Below the pieces are notes generated by a model, which searched no databases, had not been told where the DNA came from, and saw only the letters and a list, made by a program, of their open reading frames with translations. Made by a program: the position numbers and the translations under genes. Shown piece after piece: positions 44,749 through 58,600 of a stretch of DNA of 64,000 nt; position 1 is the stretch's first letter; every line of letters starts with the position of its first letter. Source of the DNA: Parnassius smintheus behrii. Its lineage: Eukaryota > Arthropoda > Insecta > Lepidoptera > Papilionidae. The stretch lies in NCBI GenBank assembly GCA_036936625.1, contig JAUPFT010000001.1, positions 7,048,031 to 7,112,030 on the forward strand, in the 5' to 3' direction.

Positions 44749-45045
44749 AAATGAGCACACAGTCTACGGGCTGGTGCTGCTACACGTAATTGGCAGATGT
44801 GGTGCATTGACACTAAAATCTATCCTCGATTAAAAATCAAAATGCAGATAAGTTGTCTACCTCTTGAGGACTAAGACAGAATGGCCCATTTCAAGTAAAA
44901 GAGGTTTTCGGATCCTACACCCGTCTTATAAAACACAGCAGCATAAAGTTATTATTTTACGCTGGTATTCTATGAGAGCATGGTCATTCCCTATTCATGT
45001 CACCTCATTCGTGCTATAACCGCCGCATGATACAGTAGCATGGTT
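44749..45045 (-). mobile_element. SINE copy
   Basis: Reads through the same blocks as the copy at 47941-48262 ('GAGCACACAGTCTACGGGCT', 'GAGGACTAAGACAGAATGG', 'CAGCAGCATAAAGTTATTAT', 'CGCTGGTATTCTATGAGAGC'). The A-rich tail is missing. Confidence 0.7.
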
Positions 45046-46379
<1,334 letters not shown>

Positions 46380-46389
46380 AGAAATACTT

Positions 46390-46926
46390 AGGAACTGACA
46401 ATACTAACTCAGTGATTTTAGATGTTGACGGTATTGGAGAGCTTCAGTTTTCAGTACCAAGGTCAGGTATATTTTGTAGGTCATTTTCTGGTCTGTATGA
46501 AACAGAAGTATGATCAGCCACTCTCATCAGAATCACAATCCGCAACTTCTAAATTATCCTCGATCTCATTTTCAGAGGCGTCCTCTTGGAAGAAATTTGT
46601 GATCTGCTCCTAGTTGAGGCCCATCTATCAAATAAAACATATATTTTATACTATATAGTAGTAAATAATCAGAGAAAAACCCAGAAATGTAAAAAGTTAA
46701 CAGTAAAAACCTAATTTTGATACTAATGAGCGCCTTCCAGGCGATTACTTGTGCAATTTTTTGGCAACGGTTTATACTTGTTGAGCGCGCAAAATTCCTT
46801 TACGCGTCGCGGCCTACATTGAGTAGGCGTGAGCGCACGGCACGCTATGTCTTCGCAATCTCAAAATAATAAAAAAAGACCAACCACAGGCGGCCAGTCA
46901 GGTGATGATTTGTACCCTAGGGTTAA
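46390..46926 (-). pseudogene. piggyBac-like transposon remnant (5' end and transposase N-terminus)
   Basis: At 46923-46926 TTAA is followed, reading the minus strand, by 'CCCTAGGGTACAAATCATC'. TTAA plus a CCC-initial terminus is the signature of piggyBac-family ends. About 300 bp inward on the same strand an ATG opens 'MGLN', a stop, then 'EQITNFFQEDASENEIEDNL' and further acidic residues ('DCDSDES'). After a frameshift comes 'PENDLQNIPDLGTEN', like the acidic N-terminus of piggyBac transposases. No catalytic DDD domain is visible. It is a decayed, truncated copy, and the assignment is tentative. Confidence 0.42.
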
Positions 46927-47239
46927 AAAAACCGTCCCTTCTTACAGAATTTAAGCATAAAATAACAACAGAGCGCTTCTGTGTTTATAGTTTCAGCGCT
47001 TGAGTGACGAGCAAACTCGTGATCTTTTACAACTAACAAGGCATTTCATGTTAAATCTCAGGTGTGATAACAATCCTATAAATTCTATAAAAAAAATGGG
47101 TAAAAAATTTGCATTTCTATAACCTGTTGTCTCACGGCTGGACTTGACTGGTATTTATATTCTGCCACTTTCTTCTGCTTTACGTTTTACTTTCTTATCG
47201 AGATCGTCTCAGAGGATCGTCTTGCCGACAAAGGGAAAT
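46927..47239. other. Intergenic DNA, nothing recognised
   Basis: No coding sense and no shared repeats. Confidence 0.4.
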
Positions 47240-47430
47240 TCAACAGGATATGGGCTGCTGCTTTTTGTTATTAGGAAGACAGCGGGTCTTCCTAATAACA
47301 AATAATAAAAAAAACTACGGTACTTCCTGGCGTGCAACTAAGAAAAATATTCCCTATATGAGGCAATCTATGATGGAGGACTATGTTCAGCAGTGGACTT
47401 TGTATAGGCTGCAACGGTTACGGCATACTG
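47240..47430 (+). mobile_element. RTE deletion derivative with internal hairpin
   Basis: A leader block ('GGGCTGCTGCTTTTTGTTATTAGG') and 'AATAATAAAAAAAACTACGG' are followed by the RTE 3' end ('GACTATGTTCAGCAGTGGACTTTGTATAGGC' type). At 47267-47301 a perfect 14-bp inverted repeat GTTATTAGGAAGAC / GTCTTCCTAATAAC flanks AGCGG. Neither endonuclease nor RT sequence is present. Confidence 0.65.
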
Positions 47431-47940
47431 AAATTAGGCATAACGTATTTAAAAATTATATGTAAATTAGAGGCCATAAAATTTATGTGGATCTCGGATA
47501 CCAATAGAGCCGAATATTTATAAGTAAAAAAGGAAAATAATAGTGGTATGATAGCCTAAAGATGTGATTTCAAAAAAGTAGTTTCGCCAACGCTGGAGTT
47601 CGTTCTAGATTCCATATTTTATTATGAACAGATAAAATCCTTCCTTTATGAAGTTAAACATGATTAATGTTCAACACATCATTACGTGCAACGAGCCCTA
47701 TTCCATATTGATGGGATGATAAGAAACGAATTCTATGAAAATATTTTTCTTACGATATTATTTACACGTCCTTGTATTTTATAAATATAATTTAAATTAA
47801 AATTACTTACATAAGTGTACTGTTTATATTTTTAGTTTGCTTTGTATTCTATATCTTTGTTTACAAAACACATACCATATCTTGAATAAAACTATGATTT
47901 ATGGATTTTATTGCGTTTAATTACAACTTAAATTTTTTTT

Positions 47941-48262
47941 GTTTTTTTTTATAGGATAGGGTGACAAACAAGCACACAGTCCACCTGATGGTAAGTGGTT
48001 GCTGTGGCCCATTGACATCTACATCCATCCCCGATTACGAATCAAAATGCAGATGCGTTGTCACCCGTGAGGACTAAGATGGAATGCTTCGTTTCCAGTA
48101 AAAAGTGTCTCCGGTTCTCTACACTCACCATACTAAATACAGCAGCATTAAGCTACTATTTCACGCTGGTATTCTGTGAGAGCGTGGTCCTTCCCCGGTC
48201 GAGCCGACCCATTCGTGCTACAACTATACTACTAATATAACTGCAGCATGGCTCTACCACGC
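47941..48262 (-). mobile_element. SINE with LINE-like tail (fullest copy)
   Basis: On the minus strand it starts 'CGTGGTAGAGCCATGCTGCAG' and ends '...CTTACCATCAGGTGGACTGTG' and an A-rich tail at 47951-47941. The tail resembles that of the Jockey/CR1-type LINE at 16677 ('CATCAGGTGAGCC...ATAAAAAAAA'), consistent with a SINE that borrows the retrotransposition machinery of that LINE. No canonical B-box was found in the head, so its Pol III origin is uncertain. Confidence 0.7.
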
Positions 48263-48269
48263 ATAAATT

Positions 48270-48650
48270 GTATTTGTTCATGAACATAAAGCTGACGTGA
48301 AGCACCGATGGTCCGAGAGGTCTGCATTCTGCGAACATGTTCAAAATCGTCCCCACCATTACATTAAATTTGATAAACCACAAATCCTCGCAAAAGAACA
48401 CCGATTCCTAACAAGGATGATACGGGAGGCTATTGAAATTAAAAAAAACATCCAAATTTCAGCAGAGAAGATGGATGGGTGCTGCCATCTGCTTATAATC
48501 CTATAATTAACAAAATTAAACCCAATACCAAGCATACCACTGCAAGACTTCATGATACTATAAGCTCGTTTTTCGTAAATCGGACCAAAAATTAATATTC
48601 AAAAACTGAAGATAGCCGGACTAACTATGACATTGGGACGTCAAACATAT
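48270..48650 (+). mobile_element. Penelope-like element fragment (before insertion)
   Basis: Encodes 'HYIKFDKPQILAKEHRFLTR' and 'MIREAIEIKK', matching the C-terminal GIY-YIG region of Penelope-like elements, followed by a 3' UTR shared with 21560-22065. Frameshifts follow after 'IKK'. The 3' UTR resumes at about 49078 after an insertion. Confidence 0.6.
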
Positions 48651-49077
<427 letters not shown>

Positions 49078-49245
49078 TCAATCCTCCCCGTGACCATGGG
49101 TGCTGTAAAGCACCAGCAACGTCGGGATAATAAAAATAAATTAAAGTTGTAATTAAACGCGATAAAATCCGTAAATAATAGTTTTGTTCAATTTGTAGTG
49201 TTCGCGTAAATTTAAGAAATCATTACATACCATATCGTCATCCAA
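49078..49245 (+). mobile_element. Penelope-like element 3' UTR (after insertion)
   Basis: 'CCATGGGTGCTGTAAAGCACC...AACGTCGGGA' and the following 'TTCGCGTAAATTTAAGAAATCATTA' match 21930-22060. Confidence 0.6.
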
Positions 49246-49829
49246 AAAAGTCCTGCTTTTATATATTATACAAGTCTGTGTTAATATTAATACTTTTTTC
49301 AGCGTGTTGTGTCTCACATCATGGTAAAGGCCTCCCTAACCTTTATCCAATCTTCACGATCAGAATAATTCCCTAAAAATACAAATATAATATTTATAGT
49401 GAATTATTCACGCTATTTTTTACTTTTACTAGTGGTTTGGAAATAAAATTTAGTGTTTGGAAAACCAGCAAAAAAATTCGAGCAGGAGTTTCTCATTGTT
49501 ACTTTTTACAATCTCTACCTGTTACATATTATCAAATTAATTTTACAAGCACCGTTAAGAGCACATGCCCCGAGGATATTATAAGTAATATATTCATTGA
49601 TTTTATAAAAATACGTATACTATACTTGTTCAATAAAAAAGCTCAAACTTTGTCATCGACAGACCATGTTTATTTTCTGAAACTTTGTTCAGAAGCGTTT
49701 ACATAGCTCTATAAATGAGTTACTGAGTCTGTGGAATGTGTGTTCTTTTTGCTTACAGAATGTATATATATTTTTTAAATAGTGGTTAATTAGAAATTTG
49801 GTTCGGTTAATTCTAAGTAATATTAAAGC

Positions 49830-49878
49830 CATCATCATAAGCCAAGGAATGCCACAAGGCACGGTTCTGATACACTTG
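49830..49878 (-). mobile_element. RTE 3'-end fragment (minus)
   Basis: The reverse complement reads 'AACCGTGCCTTGTGGCATTC' then 'CTTATGATGATGG', the RTE 3' end with its ATG tail, with about 50 bp deleted between. It lies tail to tail with the plus-strand fragment that follows. Confidence 0.55.
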
Positions 49879-50145
49879 CATAAGAGGACGTTTGTGAAAG
49901 TGACATTGGGCCGGCCATAGCTCAAAGAATTGACAACCGATGGCCAAGAAAGGTTCTCAAGTGGCAGCCTCATACCGGCATGCAAGTGTAGGATGGCCTC
50001 CCACTAGATGTAGTGACCACCGGTTGAACATGCAGGAAGTCGATGGATACAGGAAGCTTTGTGTGCTTTGTGATGTTCCTTTCGAGAGGCCTATAATCAG
50101 CAGTGGACTTCTGTGAAGGGATGTAATGATGATGATGATTATAAT
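49879..50145 (+). mobile_element. RTE-type LINE 3'-end fragment
   Basis: Carries 'AATTGACAACCGATGGCCAA', 'CAAGTGGCAGCCTCATACCG', 'GCAGGAAGTCGATGGATAC', 'AGCAGTGGACTTCTGTGAAG' and a (GAT)n tail at 50127-50140. These are the last codons and 3' UTR of a second RTE lineage, with many stops. Confidence 0.7.
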
Positions 50146-50716
50146 TTAAATATAGATATTATCTGCTCGAGAAAAAAGTCTCATTGGTTTTCTAATTGGT
50201 TCTTCCTACATTTTTCTGAACTACTAATGAAAGTATAAAACCTATTTCAACAATTAGAATTATTGTAAGTACCAATGTCGGATTAAAAATATTCTATTCT
50301 ATTAAGGATTCAGAAAATCATGTTTGCAGTGATCTAAATAAAAATATTCTTCCTTTTAATGTTGCTACGCAAATACGTAAATAAAGCATTAATATTTTTT
50401 GTGAAAAACTTTTTTTCACATCACAGATCATATTCTTTCATATCACAGATCATATTCTTTCATTGCTAAGATGTAACCTCCTCATACGAGTTAGGCATGA
50501 TTAATAGCGACGTTAGACCCTAGGTTGAGAATATAAATAACGCGCTGTAGACTTTATTCGACAATGATAAGTTTAAAGCATAGTCATATTTTATTAGAAA
50601 CATTCATGTTTAGAAAGTATAATGCTTAGTCAGCAGTAAACTATAAATACTTATAAGGTATAGGACTTAGGGCTTCAAAATCACCCGATCAAAATTTACT
50701 CATAGCATAAAATACA

Positions 50717-53700
50717 TTCATAAAATCATAAACACTCACGCCTGTCACCCAGAGGGGTAGGCAGAGACTACAGACTTCCATTTGGCACGATCCTGACACA
50801 CCTCTCTCGCCTCCTTCACATCCATACACCTACGGATACATGCTCGTCGGTTAAGGGTACTCCTAATTTGGCCCGTTTCCAATAAATCGCCAATTTGGTC
50901 GATAAATTTTCGCCTAGGACGTCCCTTTCCGACTCTGCCATTCACTTCTGCAACATAAATTTTCTTTGTCACTCTTTCCTCGTTCATTTTTTCTACATGA
51001 ACAAACAACCGAAGCATTCCTTTCTTAATCCTGGTCACAACATCATCTTGCAAACCACACTCTTCTCTTATTACACAATTTCTTACCCTGTCATACAGAT
51101 TCAGCCCTAACATACTCCTTAACGACCGCACTTCTACTGCGTTTATTCTACTCTCGTGCTTCTTCTGCCACACCCAACTTTCACTACCATACGTTAAAAT
51201 AGGGACCAACACAGCATTGTGAATTGCCATACGTGCCTTTTTTGACACATTTTGACTCTTAAAAATAGAGTGCAAGGCCCCATTTACTCTATTTCCCGCA
51301 TTCACTCGTCGTTCTATATCCTTATCATATCTCCCATCCCTGCTAAATACGCAGCCCAAATATACAAACTCATCTACTTGCTCGATCAACTCCCCTTCTA
51401 TTCTTATTTCACAAATCGTTTTACTTTCTTCTCTTTCAAATACCATAACCTTCGTCTTACTTGCGTTCACTTTCATACCCCGCTCTTTTAATGATCCGTT
51501 CATTAATGTAACCATCATTTGCAACTCGGCCGCCGACGACGCAAGAATGACTTGGTCATCGGCGTACAAAAGGCATTTGACGATTAACTCACCCATTCTT
51601 AATCCGCATTCTTCAACTTTCAAATTTTGCAAACAACTGTCCATAAATAGGTTGCACAGCCACGGGGAAGCCACACAGCCCTGTCTGACACCTTTATGGA
51701 TGTCAAACCAGTCCGAGTAGACCCCGTTGATCCTAACACAAGCACTAGAGTCCCTATAAAGAGACTCCAATGCCCGTATCAAGCCAGCGCTCAACCCAAA
51801 TGAGTTCAGTGTTTGCCATAGCAAATCCCTATCCACTCTGCCATAGGCCTTTTCCAAGTCCATGAACGCACAAAAAAGCCTTTTGGTTTTTGGCCAGAAA
51901 CTTCTCCGCGATCATGCGCATGGAAAAGACTTGATCTGTACATCCCATTCCCTTTCTAAATCCCGCTTGCACATCCCAAATTTTTCCATCAGTTTCTTTC
52001 ATGACCCTTTCAATAAGTACCTTAGCGTACAGTTTTCCCACAATGCTAAGAAGGCTGATGCCACGGTAGTTTTTACAGTCCTGCTGCGACCCTTTTCCTT
52101 TATATACTGGGACTATCACGGCTTTGCACCAGTCTACCGGTACCCGTTTCAATTCGCAGCATAAATTAAACAAGGTGTGCAGCAGGCCTGCCACCACTTC
52201 CTCTCCAGCCCTTAGCATTTCAAGTGAAACTCTATCATATCCGGGCGCCTTACCCGCTTTCATGCTTTTCATTGCTTTCATTATTTCATCTTTACTTATC
52301 TCGCCACCTTTTTCCTCTTCTTTCGGAGTTTCTACTTCACTTAGTACACATGTTGTCTCCTTACTCATAAACACGCTTTCAAAATATTTCTTCCATCTCT
52401 TTAAACTCAAAACTTCATCATTCAGAATATAGTCATTCTCGTCTCTTAAAGCATTCATCATAGGCTGTTTTGAATGTCCCCTGGCAGTTCTTACCAGTTT
52501 TCAGAACATTTTAATATTTGCCTGGAAGTTATCCGATATTCTTCTATCATTCTTATCCGTTCTTTCTTGCTTTTTTCTTTCAACTACTTCTTTTACTCTT
52601 TTATTAAGATGTCTAAAGACTGCATTTTTTCTTTCAATATCATCATTCGTACCGCTAGAATTTGCCAGCCTTTGTTGCTAGTAAATCTAGCCATGCTCTC
52701 TTCTTTGCTTCAACTTCCACACGTATCTCATCATCCCACCATAACGTATTATTTTTCCTTTCATTCTTTCTATTACTAACACCACATACTTCGGTAGCTG
52801 CTTGCACTAAACCTTTCTTTACATTTTGCCATACATTCTCCAAGTCTAACTCTTTCATACATAATTCATTTAAACCACTTATATTTTCTTTTAGTCTACA
52901 TTTGAACTTATTTCTCTCACCTTCATCTTGCAACCTTTCTGTTCTAATAGGCTGTAACGCAGTGGTAGACACAGATGGCCGATGGCGCCAACGCCTGAAT
53001 AGACCATTAATTCAGCATAAAACCAAATAATGATCCGTTTCTATGTTAGAACCCCGGTAAACCCTTGTATCCATCACTGCGCCCCTCAATCTTTCATCCA
53101 CAATTATGAAATATATCATGCTTCTATCGTAACCTCTTTCCCAAGTATACATATGAATCTTCTTGTGGCAAAAGCAAGTGTTCGTCACAAAAAGATTTTT
53201 TTCCATACATACGGTGAGATACTTTTATCACCAAACTTTCCCAATATCCTTTCATAACCAAGCCTCCTCACATCAACCCTTTCATTAAAATCTCCAAGCA
53301 TAATAATATTTTCATTTCCATTACACTTCATTAACACCATCCTTACCATTTTCCAAAACTGCTCTCGGATATAAGTGGGCTTAGACATGTCTGGGGCGTA
53401 GACCCCTAACACGAACAACTTCTTTAAACCCACTTTCATTCGTATCCATAGCAGTCTTACGCTTACACATTCATACTCTTTCACACATTGGCCCATTCTT
53501 TCTGAAAGGATGATACCTACTCCATGCCCGCTCGATCTCGTCTACCCTAGACCGGTATGCGGTATACATGCCATGTGTAGTGACATCCTTCCCCTTCCTT
53601 TTCGTCTCATTAACGCATAACACATCTATTCCTCTATCATACATCATATCGCATACTTCATCCATTTTATCATTCATTGCCCCACATACATTCAACGTAG

Positions 53701-54020
53701 CCAGACGGACCTCTGCAATCCACTTTTCGCCTCTCCGGGAGACAGAACGTGACGGGTGGCGAACGTCGTCGCCGGTTTTCCTTCCGGAGATTCTTCGCAC
53801 CCCTGCCCCATTAAAGGGGCGCCGGGAACTCGGGGCCATTTCCTTTATTCGGTTAGTCACGGTGCGAAATATGGGGTAGTATATTTTACGCCACTACCAC
53901 GGCGTGGAGCCGAGTCTGTGTTATCGGCTTGTCGCTCATTTATCACCACCCGGGTGACACGTGTAGGGTGGGCCTAGGAACAGGTGGTCGAAGCCTACGG
54001 ACGCGAGCGACTTATCCCCG
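50717..54020 (-). mobile_element. Proto2/RTE-like non-LTR retrotransposon with 10-bp TSD
   Basis: 3.3 kb on the minus strand, flanked by ATAAAATACA at 50707-50716 and 54021-54030. Contents: a GC-richer 5' leader (54020-53860), one ORF with APE endonuclease and RT, and a short 3' end with the 'CACTCACGCCTGTCACCC' block also seen at 4159-4249. Near full length, but the ORF is broken by about five frameshifts. The clade name is from recalled resemblance; RTE-like with APE endonuclease is the safe description. Confidence 0.88.
50745..53860 (-). pseudogene. LINE endonuclease/reverse transcriptase pseudogene
   Basis: Endonuclease: 'VRLATLNVCGAMNDKMDEVC', 'VLCVNETKRKGKD' (53860-53471), 'VLGVYAPDMSKP', 'IIMLGDFNERV' (53496-53185), 'DTRVYRGSNIETDHYLV' (53206-53012). 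RT: 'KAGKAPGYDRVSLEML', 'QDCKNYRGISLLSIVGKLYA', 'QAGFRKGMGCTDQVF' (52461-51829), then after a frameshift 'MDLEKAYGRVDRDLLW', 'GVRQGCVASPWLCNLF', 'CLLYADDQVILA' and 'KTKVMVFE' (51863-50745), ending 'AKWKSVVSAYPSG'. The YADD box is intact. Frame breaks lie near 53490, 53195, 53000, 52660-52460 and 51860. Confidence 0.9.
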
Positions 54021-55650
54021 ATAAAATACAACACAAACAAAATGAAAATTACAGTTGCATTAATGAAATAGTGCTACTTATTTACTTTTATTTTTGGTCG
54101 AGTTGTAAGTTAAATTGTCGACAACGTTTATTTGACGAAAAAGAAATCAGGGTTGAAATGTAGAATCGTTTGACAGGAATTTGGGAGAGTAAGGTGTTTT
54201 ATTTGGTAGAGGTTTGGTCCCCGATTATAATAATACCTCTCCCATTAAATGATAATGCACCACTCTTGAGAAAAATCAAAAAGAAAATCCCATAGAACTA
54301 ATCTCGGGTAAGGTTTACAATTCATTTGCCTGAATTAAGGGGTGGGGGTGGTGTGGAGAGGGGAAGAGTTGTAGAGTCATCCCTACATCCCCTTCCTGCC
54401 GGACGTGCTTAGTTTTTTTATAAATTTTTAAAAATCTCATATTGAGGTTATGTTTCGTAATTTTTATGACACATTTAACCTGATTTATGGGGAGAGACAG
54501 TTGGGGGACGGAAGCCCAACGCCACTTAACGTGGTGCAGTCGAGGGAAGCCCAGTCGACGGAGTCCCGCCAAGTGGGGCTCCTACTTCTGAGTGGTTTAC
54601 AAAGAAATAACCACGAAGGAATCCCCTTCTAACCTAACCTGTTCGAGTCGGGCTGCCCCACGTCCTAGGTTCGCTTCGCTCGCTATTGCACCCAATATAA
54701 CACCAAAATATTAACTTTTATAACTAATATAATTTATAAACATAATTTATGGCTGTCACTATTTGTAAGAAAGGATCTTTGCGATATTAAGCAGTATTCC
54801 GCCGCCACAAATATTCCACTATTCACCAAAATTATGAAACTCTGAAGCAACGGCATGACGAAAAGCTGTCAACAAAATGGCTGGCGTAGCGATTAATTTT
54901 ACACATGTTAAATCGATTCAAATCGAAATTGAATGAATCGATTCACAAAAAATCGAAATCTTAAAGATCGATTTCGCAAAAATCGAACTTTTTTTGATTT
55001 GCGTTAAAAGTTTATATTTACAATATCAAAAGATACAACAAAGTACAGATAACATTTAATGGTTGAACTAAAAACTGTCATTCTTTACGAGTTGGGGTAC
55101 ATTCAACTAATTTTAAATAATTTTACAAATCCAATTCTCTAGAGTGAAACATCGATTCACTAGATCGTTTCGGTGCTATATATATAGTCGATCGATATCG
55201 ATATGACATTGACAGACGAAACGTCAAAAACGTATTAATTTACCAATATTTTTAAAAAATATTAAAAAATACTTCGACGCTGCTCCGGCAGCAAAAATTG
55301 AGTGATGTGATGATGAGAGGTGGTGGAGAGGGAGGCGGGGGAGTTGTAGAGTCCCCCCCCCACTTCCACATCCTGACGTACATGCTTATTAATAATCTAA
55401 TTTTGAGGTTATGTTTTTGACTATAATCCTGATTTATGGGGGGAGAGAGTTGGAGGAGGGAAGCACCACGTGGTGCAGTCGAGAAAAGGCCGGTCGACGG
55501 AGCCCCGCTTCGGGGGGCTCCTACTCTTGATTGGTTTACAAACAAATAACCACGACCTAACCTAACCTATCCGAGTCGGGGTGCCCTAAGTCCCGCTCGC
55601 TTCGCTCGCTCTTGCGGTCAACAAAACACCAAAATATCAACTTTTATACT
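54021..55650 (+). repeat. Two diverged copies of an unclassified repeat with inverted outer arm
   Basis: 54300-54750 and 55300-55650 share the same order of blocks: 'TTGTAGAGTC', 'CTGATTTATGGGGAGAGA', 'CGTGGTGCAGTCGAG', 'GTCGACGGAG', 'GGGGCTCCTACT', 'AACCTAACCT', 'TCGCTTCGCTCGCT' and 'ACACCAAAATAT'. 54143-54263 is the left inverted arm matching 59302-59412. The element type is unknown; a large TIR DNA element is possible. No coding sense was found apart from the nested LINE. Confidence 0.55.
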
Positions 55651-58600
55651 TACTTACTTACTTACTTATCGTCACGCACAATCCCTAACGGGGTAGCCAG
55701 AGAGAACAGATCGCCAAGTGTCACGATCCTTACATACCTCTTTCGCTTCTTTCAGGTTCATTAACTTCTTCATACATGCACGTCTAGGTATCCGAGTACT
55801 CTTGACCCTCCCCTCTTCGAGCAATTTGCTCACATGGTCTTCGAAAGTTAGTCTCGGTCTACCTCGACACCTTTTAATATTTACTTTCGCTCTATATATT
55901 TTCTTCACCATTCGGTCTTCACTCATTCGTTCAACGTGTCCAAACCATTGGAGTACGCCCCTATCAATTTTTGTGATAAGGTCATCTTTCAATCCTGCCA
56001 TATTGCGAATCTCTTCGGTTCGTTTCGGTCGGCTATGGTAACGCCACACATTTTACGAAGAGATCGCATCTCCACTGCATTCAACTTGCTTTTATGCTTC
56101 TTCTGGCATACCCAGGTTTCGCTGCCATATAACAAAGTCGGTACCAACACTGCGTTATGTATTGCAAGGCGTGCACTCTTCACCACGCCTTGCCTTTTTA
56201 TTAATGCATTCAGGGCACCATTGACTTTGTTTCCGGCAGCGACACGCCTATCCACATCTAAATCACATCTTCCATCCCGGCTGAAAGCACTCCCCAAGTA
56301 TACAATTTCATTTACCTGTTCTAGACATTCCTGATTAACCCATATTTCACATTTCGTTCTCTCTTCGTCCTTTTCAAATACCAGAACCTTAGTTTTATTA
56401 GCATTCAAACGGAGACCTTTAATTTCACATTCCTCTTTCATACACGTGACTAATGCCTGCAGTTCTGCTTCTGATGGTGCAATAAGCACTGCATCATCAG
56501 CATACAGCAGACAATTAACTTTTATGTCACCCAATTTCACACCCAAACAGTTATCTTTCAGCTTCTGTAAACAGCTGTCGAGATACAGTATGAACAGCCA
56601 TGAAGACACGACACAACCCTGTTTTATGCCCGCTTGGACGCTAAACATGGGTGACAGGTCATGCCCTACCCGCACACAGGCTTTACAGTCATAGTAGAGT
56701 GACTGCACAGCCCTTAACAATCGACCATCCACACCATATCCCGGCAACAGTTCCCACATTTTCTTCCTTATAACCTTATCAAATGCTTTCTCCAGATCCA
56801 CAAAAGCACAGAAAATCCTCTGGTTAACACTCAGAAGCTTCTCCGTGATCATGCGGAGAGAAAACATTTGATCCGTGCATCCTCTTCCAGGTCTAAATCC
56901 GCATTGTGCCTCCCATAAGAATCTTTCCGATTTCTCTTGCATCCTGCGTGTCAAAACCTTCGAATAAACTTTACTTGCTAAACTGGTCAAGCTGATCGCC
57001 CGATAGCTCCCGCAGTCAAAATGTGAACCTTTACCTTTATATAAAGGCACAATGACCGCGGATCGCCAATCATCCGGGACATCTCCCGTCCGCCAGCACA
57101 AATTGCACAGCAGATGAAAGCTGTCCCAGACGCGAGGCCCACCGTACTTGACCATTTCAGCAGTAACTCTGTCTAGTCCCGCAGCCTTACCACATTTCAA
57201 ACTTCGAATCGCACGTTCAATCTCTTTCATGCTGATGACCTCAGTGTCATCGAGGTCCGTGTCTGGCGTGCTAGTCACGGCGTCACCCCCGGATCCTTCA
57301 CTAAGATCATGACACGCATACAATTCTCTATAAAATTCACTCCATCGCTGCATGACGTCCGATTTTTCTGAGAGGACGTCATTGGTTCTCGAAAGCACTT
57401 TGTTCATTCTTAAAGCTGTCGCACCACTCCGGGACCTTCCAACCTCTTTCCAGAAGAGTTTGGAGTTTTCCCTAAAGTTGTGCGACAACCTCTCGTCCGC
57501 TTCTATTCTACACCTTTCACGTACTTCCTCAATCAATGTTTTCGCATGAACTTTCTGCAGCTTATATCTTTCTTTCATCTTCTCTCTCATATGCTCATCG
57601 TTACTAGAGGCTAAGTAGTCTAACCATGCTTTTTTCTTCTTTTTTACAGCTTCTTTCACTTCGTCATTCCACCATGCATCTCTTCTTTTACTACTACCTC
57701 TTTTTGTCGTACCACATACTTCTTCCGCTGCACTTACCATTCCATCCCTAAGGTTCTGCCATATTCTCTCCACACATTCTTTCCTGCCATCGATGGTGTC
57801 AAGCTTTTCGGCTACCCTCGTGTGATATTTGTCCCTAGTATCCGCTTCCTGAAGCTTCCAGCTTCGGATGCGACAGACCGACTGTGGTTCTGTTACTGCC
57901 GTCCGGTGGCGCCAACCCGCGAACAAACCCCTAAATCTAGTAATTACTAGATAATGATCCGTTCCCAGGTCAGCACCCCTGAACACTCGTGTATCCATCA
58001 CCTGTTTTCGCAGTCGGTCATCCACCAGGAACAAATCAATCATACTTCTCTCATTCTTTCTTTCTCTAGTGTACATATGGATCTTCCTGTGATTAAACAT
58101 AGTGTTTGTCACAAGAAGACCCTTTTCCTTGCATACAGCCAGTATAAGCTTGCCAGCATCATTAACCCTTTTATCTCCAAACTTTCCAAGCACCGACTCG
58201 TATCCTGGTCGAGCGATGCCTACCCATCCATTCAAATCACCACATACAACAGTTCTTTCGTTTCCCTTAACCAAATCTAGAACTTCTCTTACATTCTCCC
58301 AAAACTCCTCCAGCTCAGCCCTGGACGACGAAGCTACCGGCGCATAAACAGCCAAAAGGAATAACTTTGTCAGTCCCATTTTGAAGCGAACCCAGAGAAG
58401 TCTTGAGTTCACAACCTTGTATTCAGTCATAAGATCGACCAACCGGGACGACAACAGCACTCCCACTCCTTGGCAGGCGTTCTCGCTTTCCGGGACTCCG
58501 GACCATATAGCTAACGTCCCGCCAGGGAGCTCTTCAATACCACTGCCTTTCCGTTTGGTCTCCGACATACACACGACATCTAATTCTCTTTCTTTCATTA

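Noticed and set aside
49825..49870. RT motif 'SQGMPQGTVL' of a Jockey-type LINE
   Set aside because: The reverse complement is a clearer match to the RTE 3' end, so the plus-strand motif is a coincidence.
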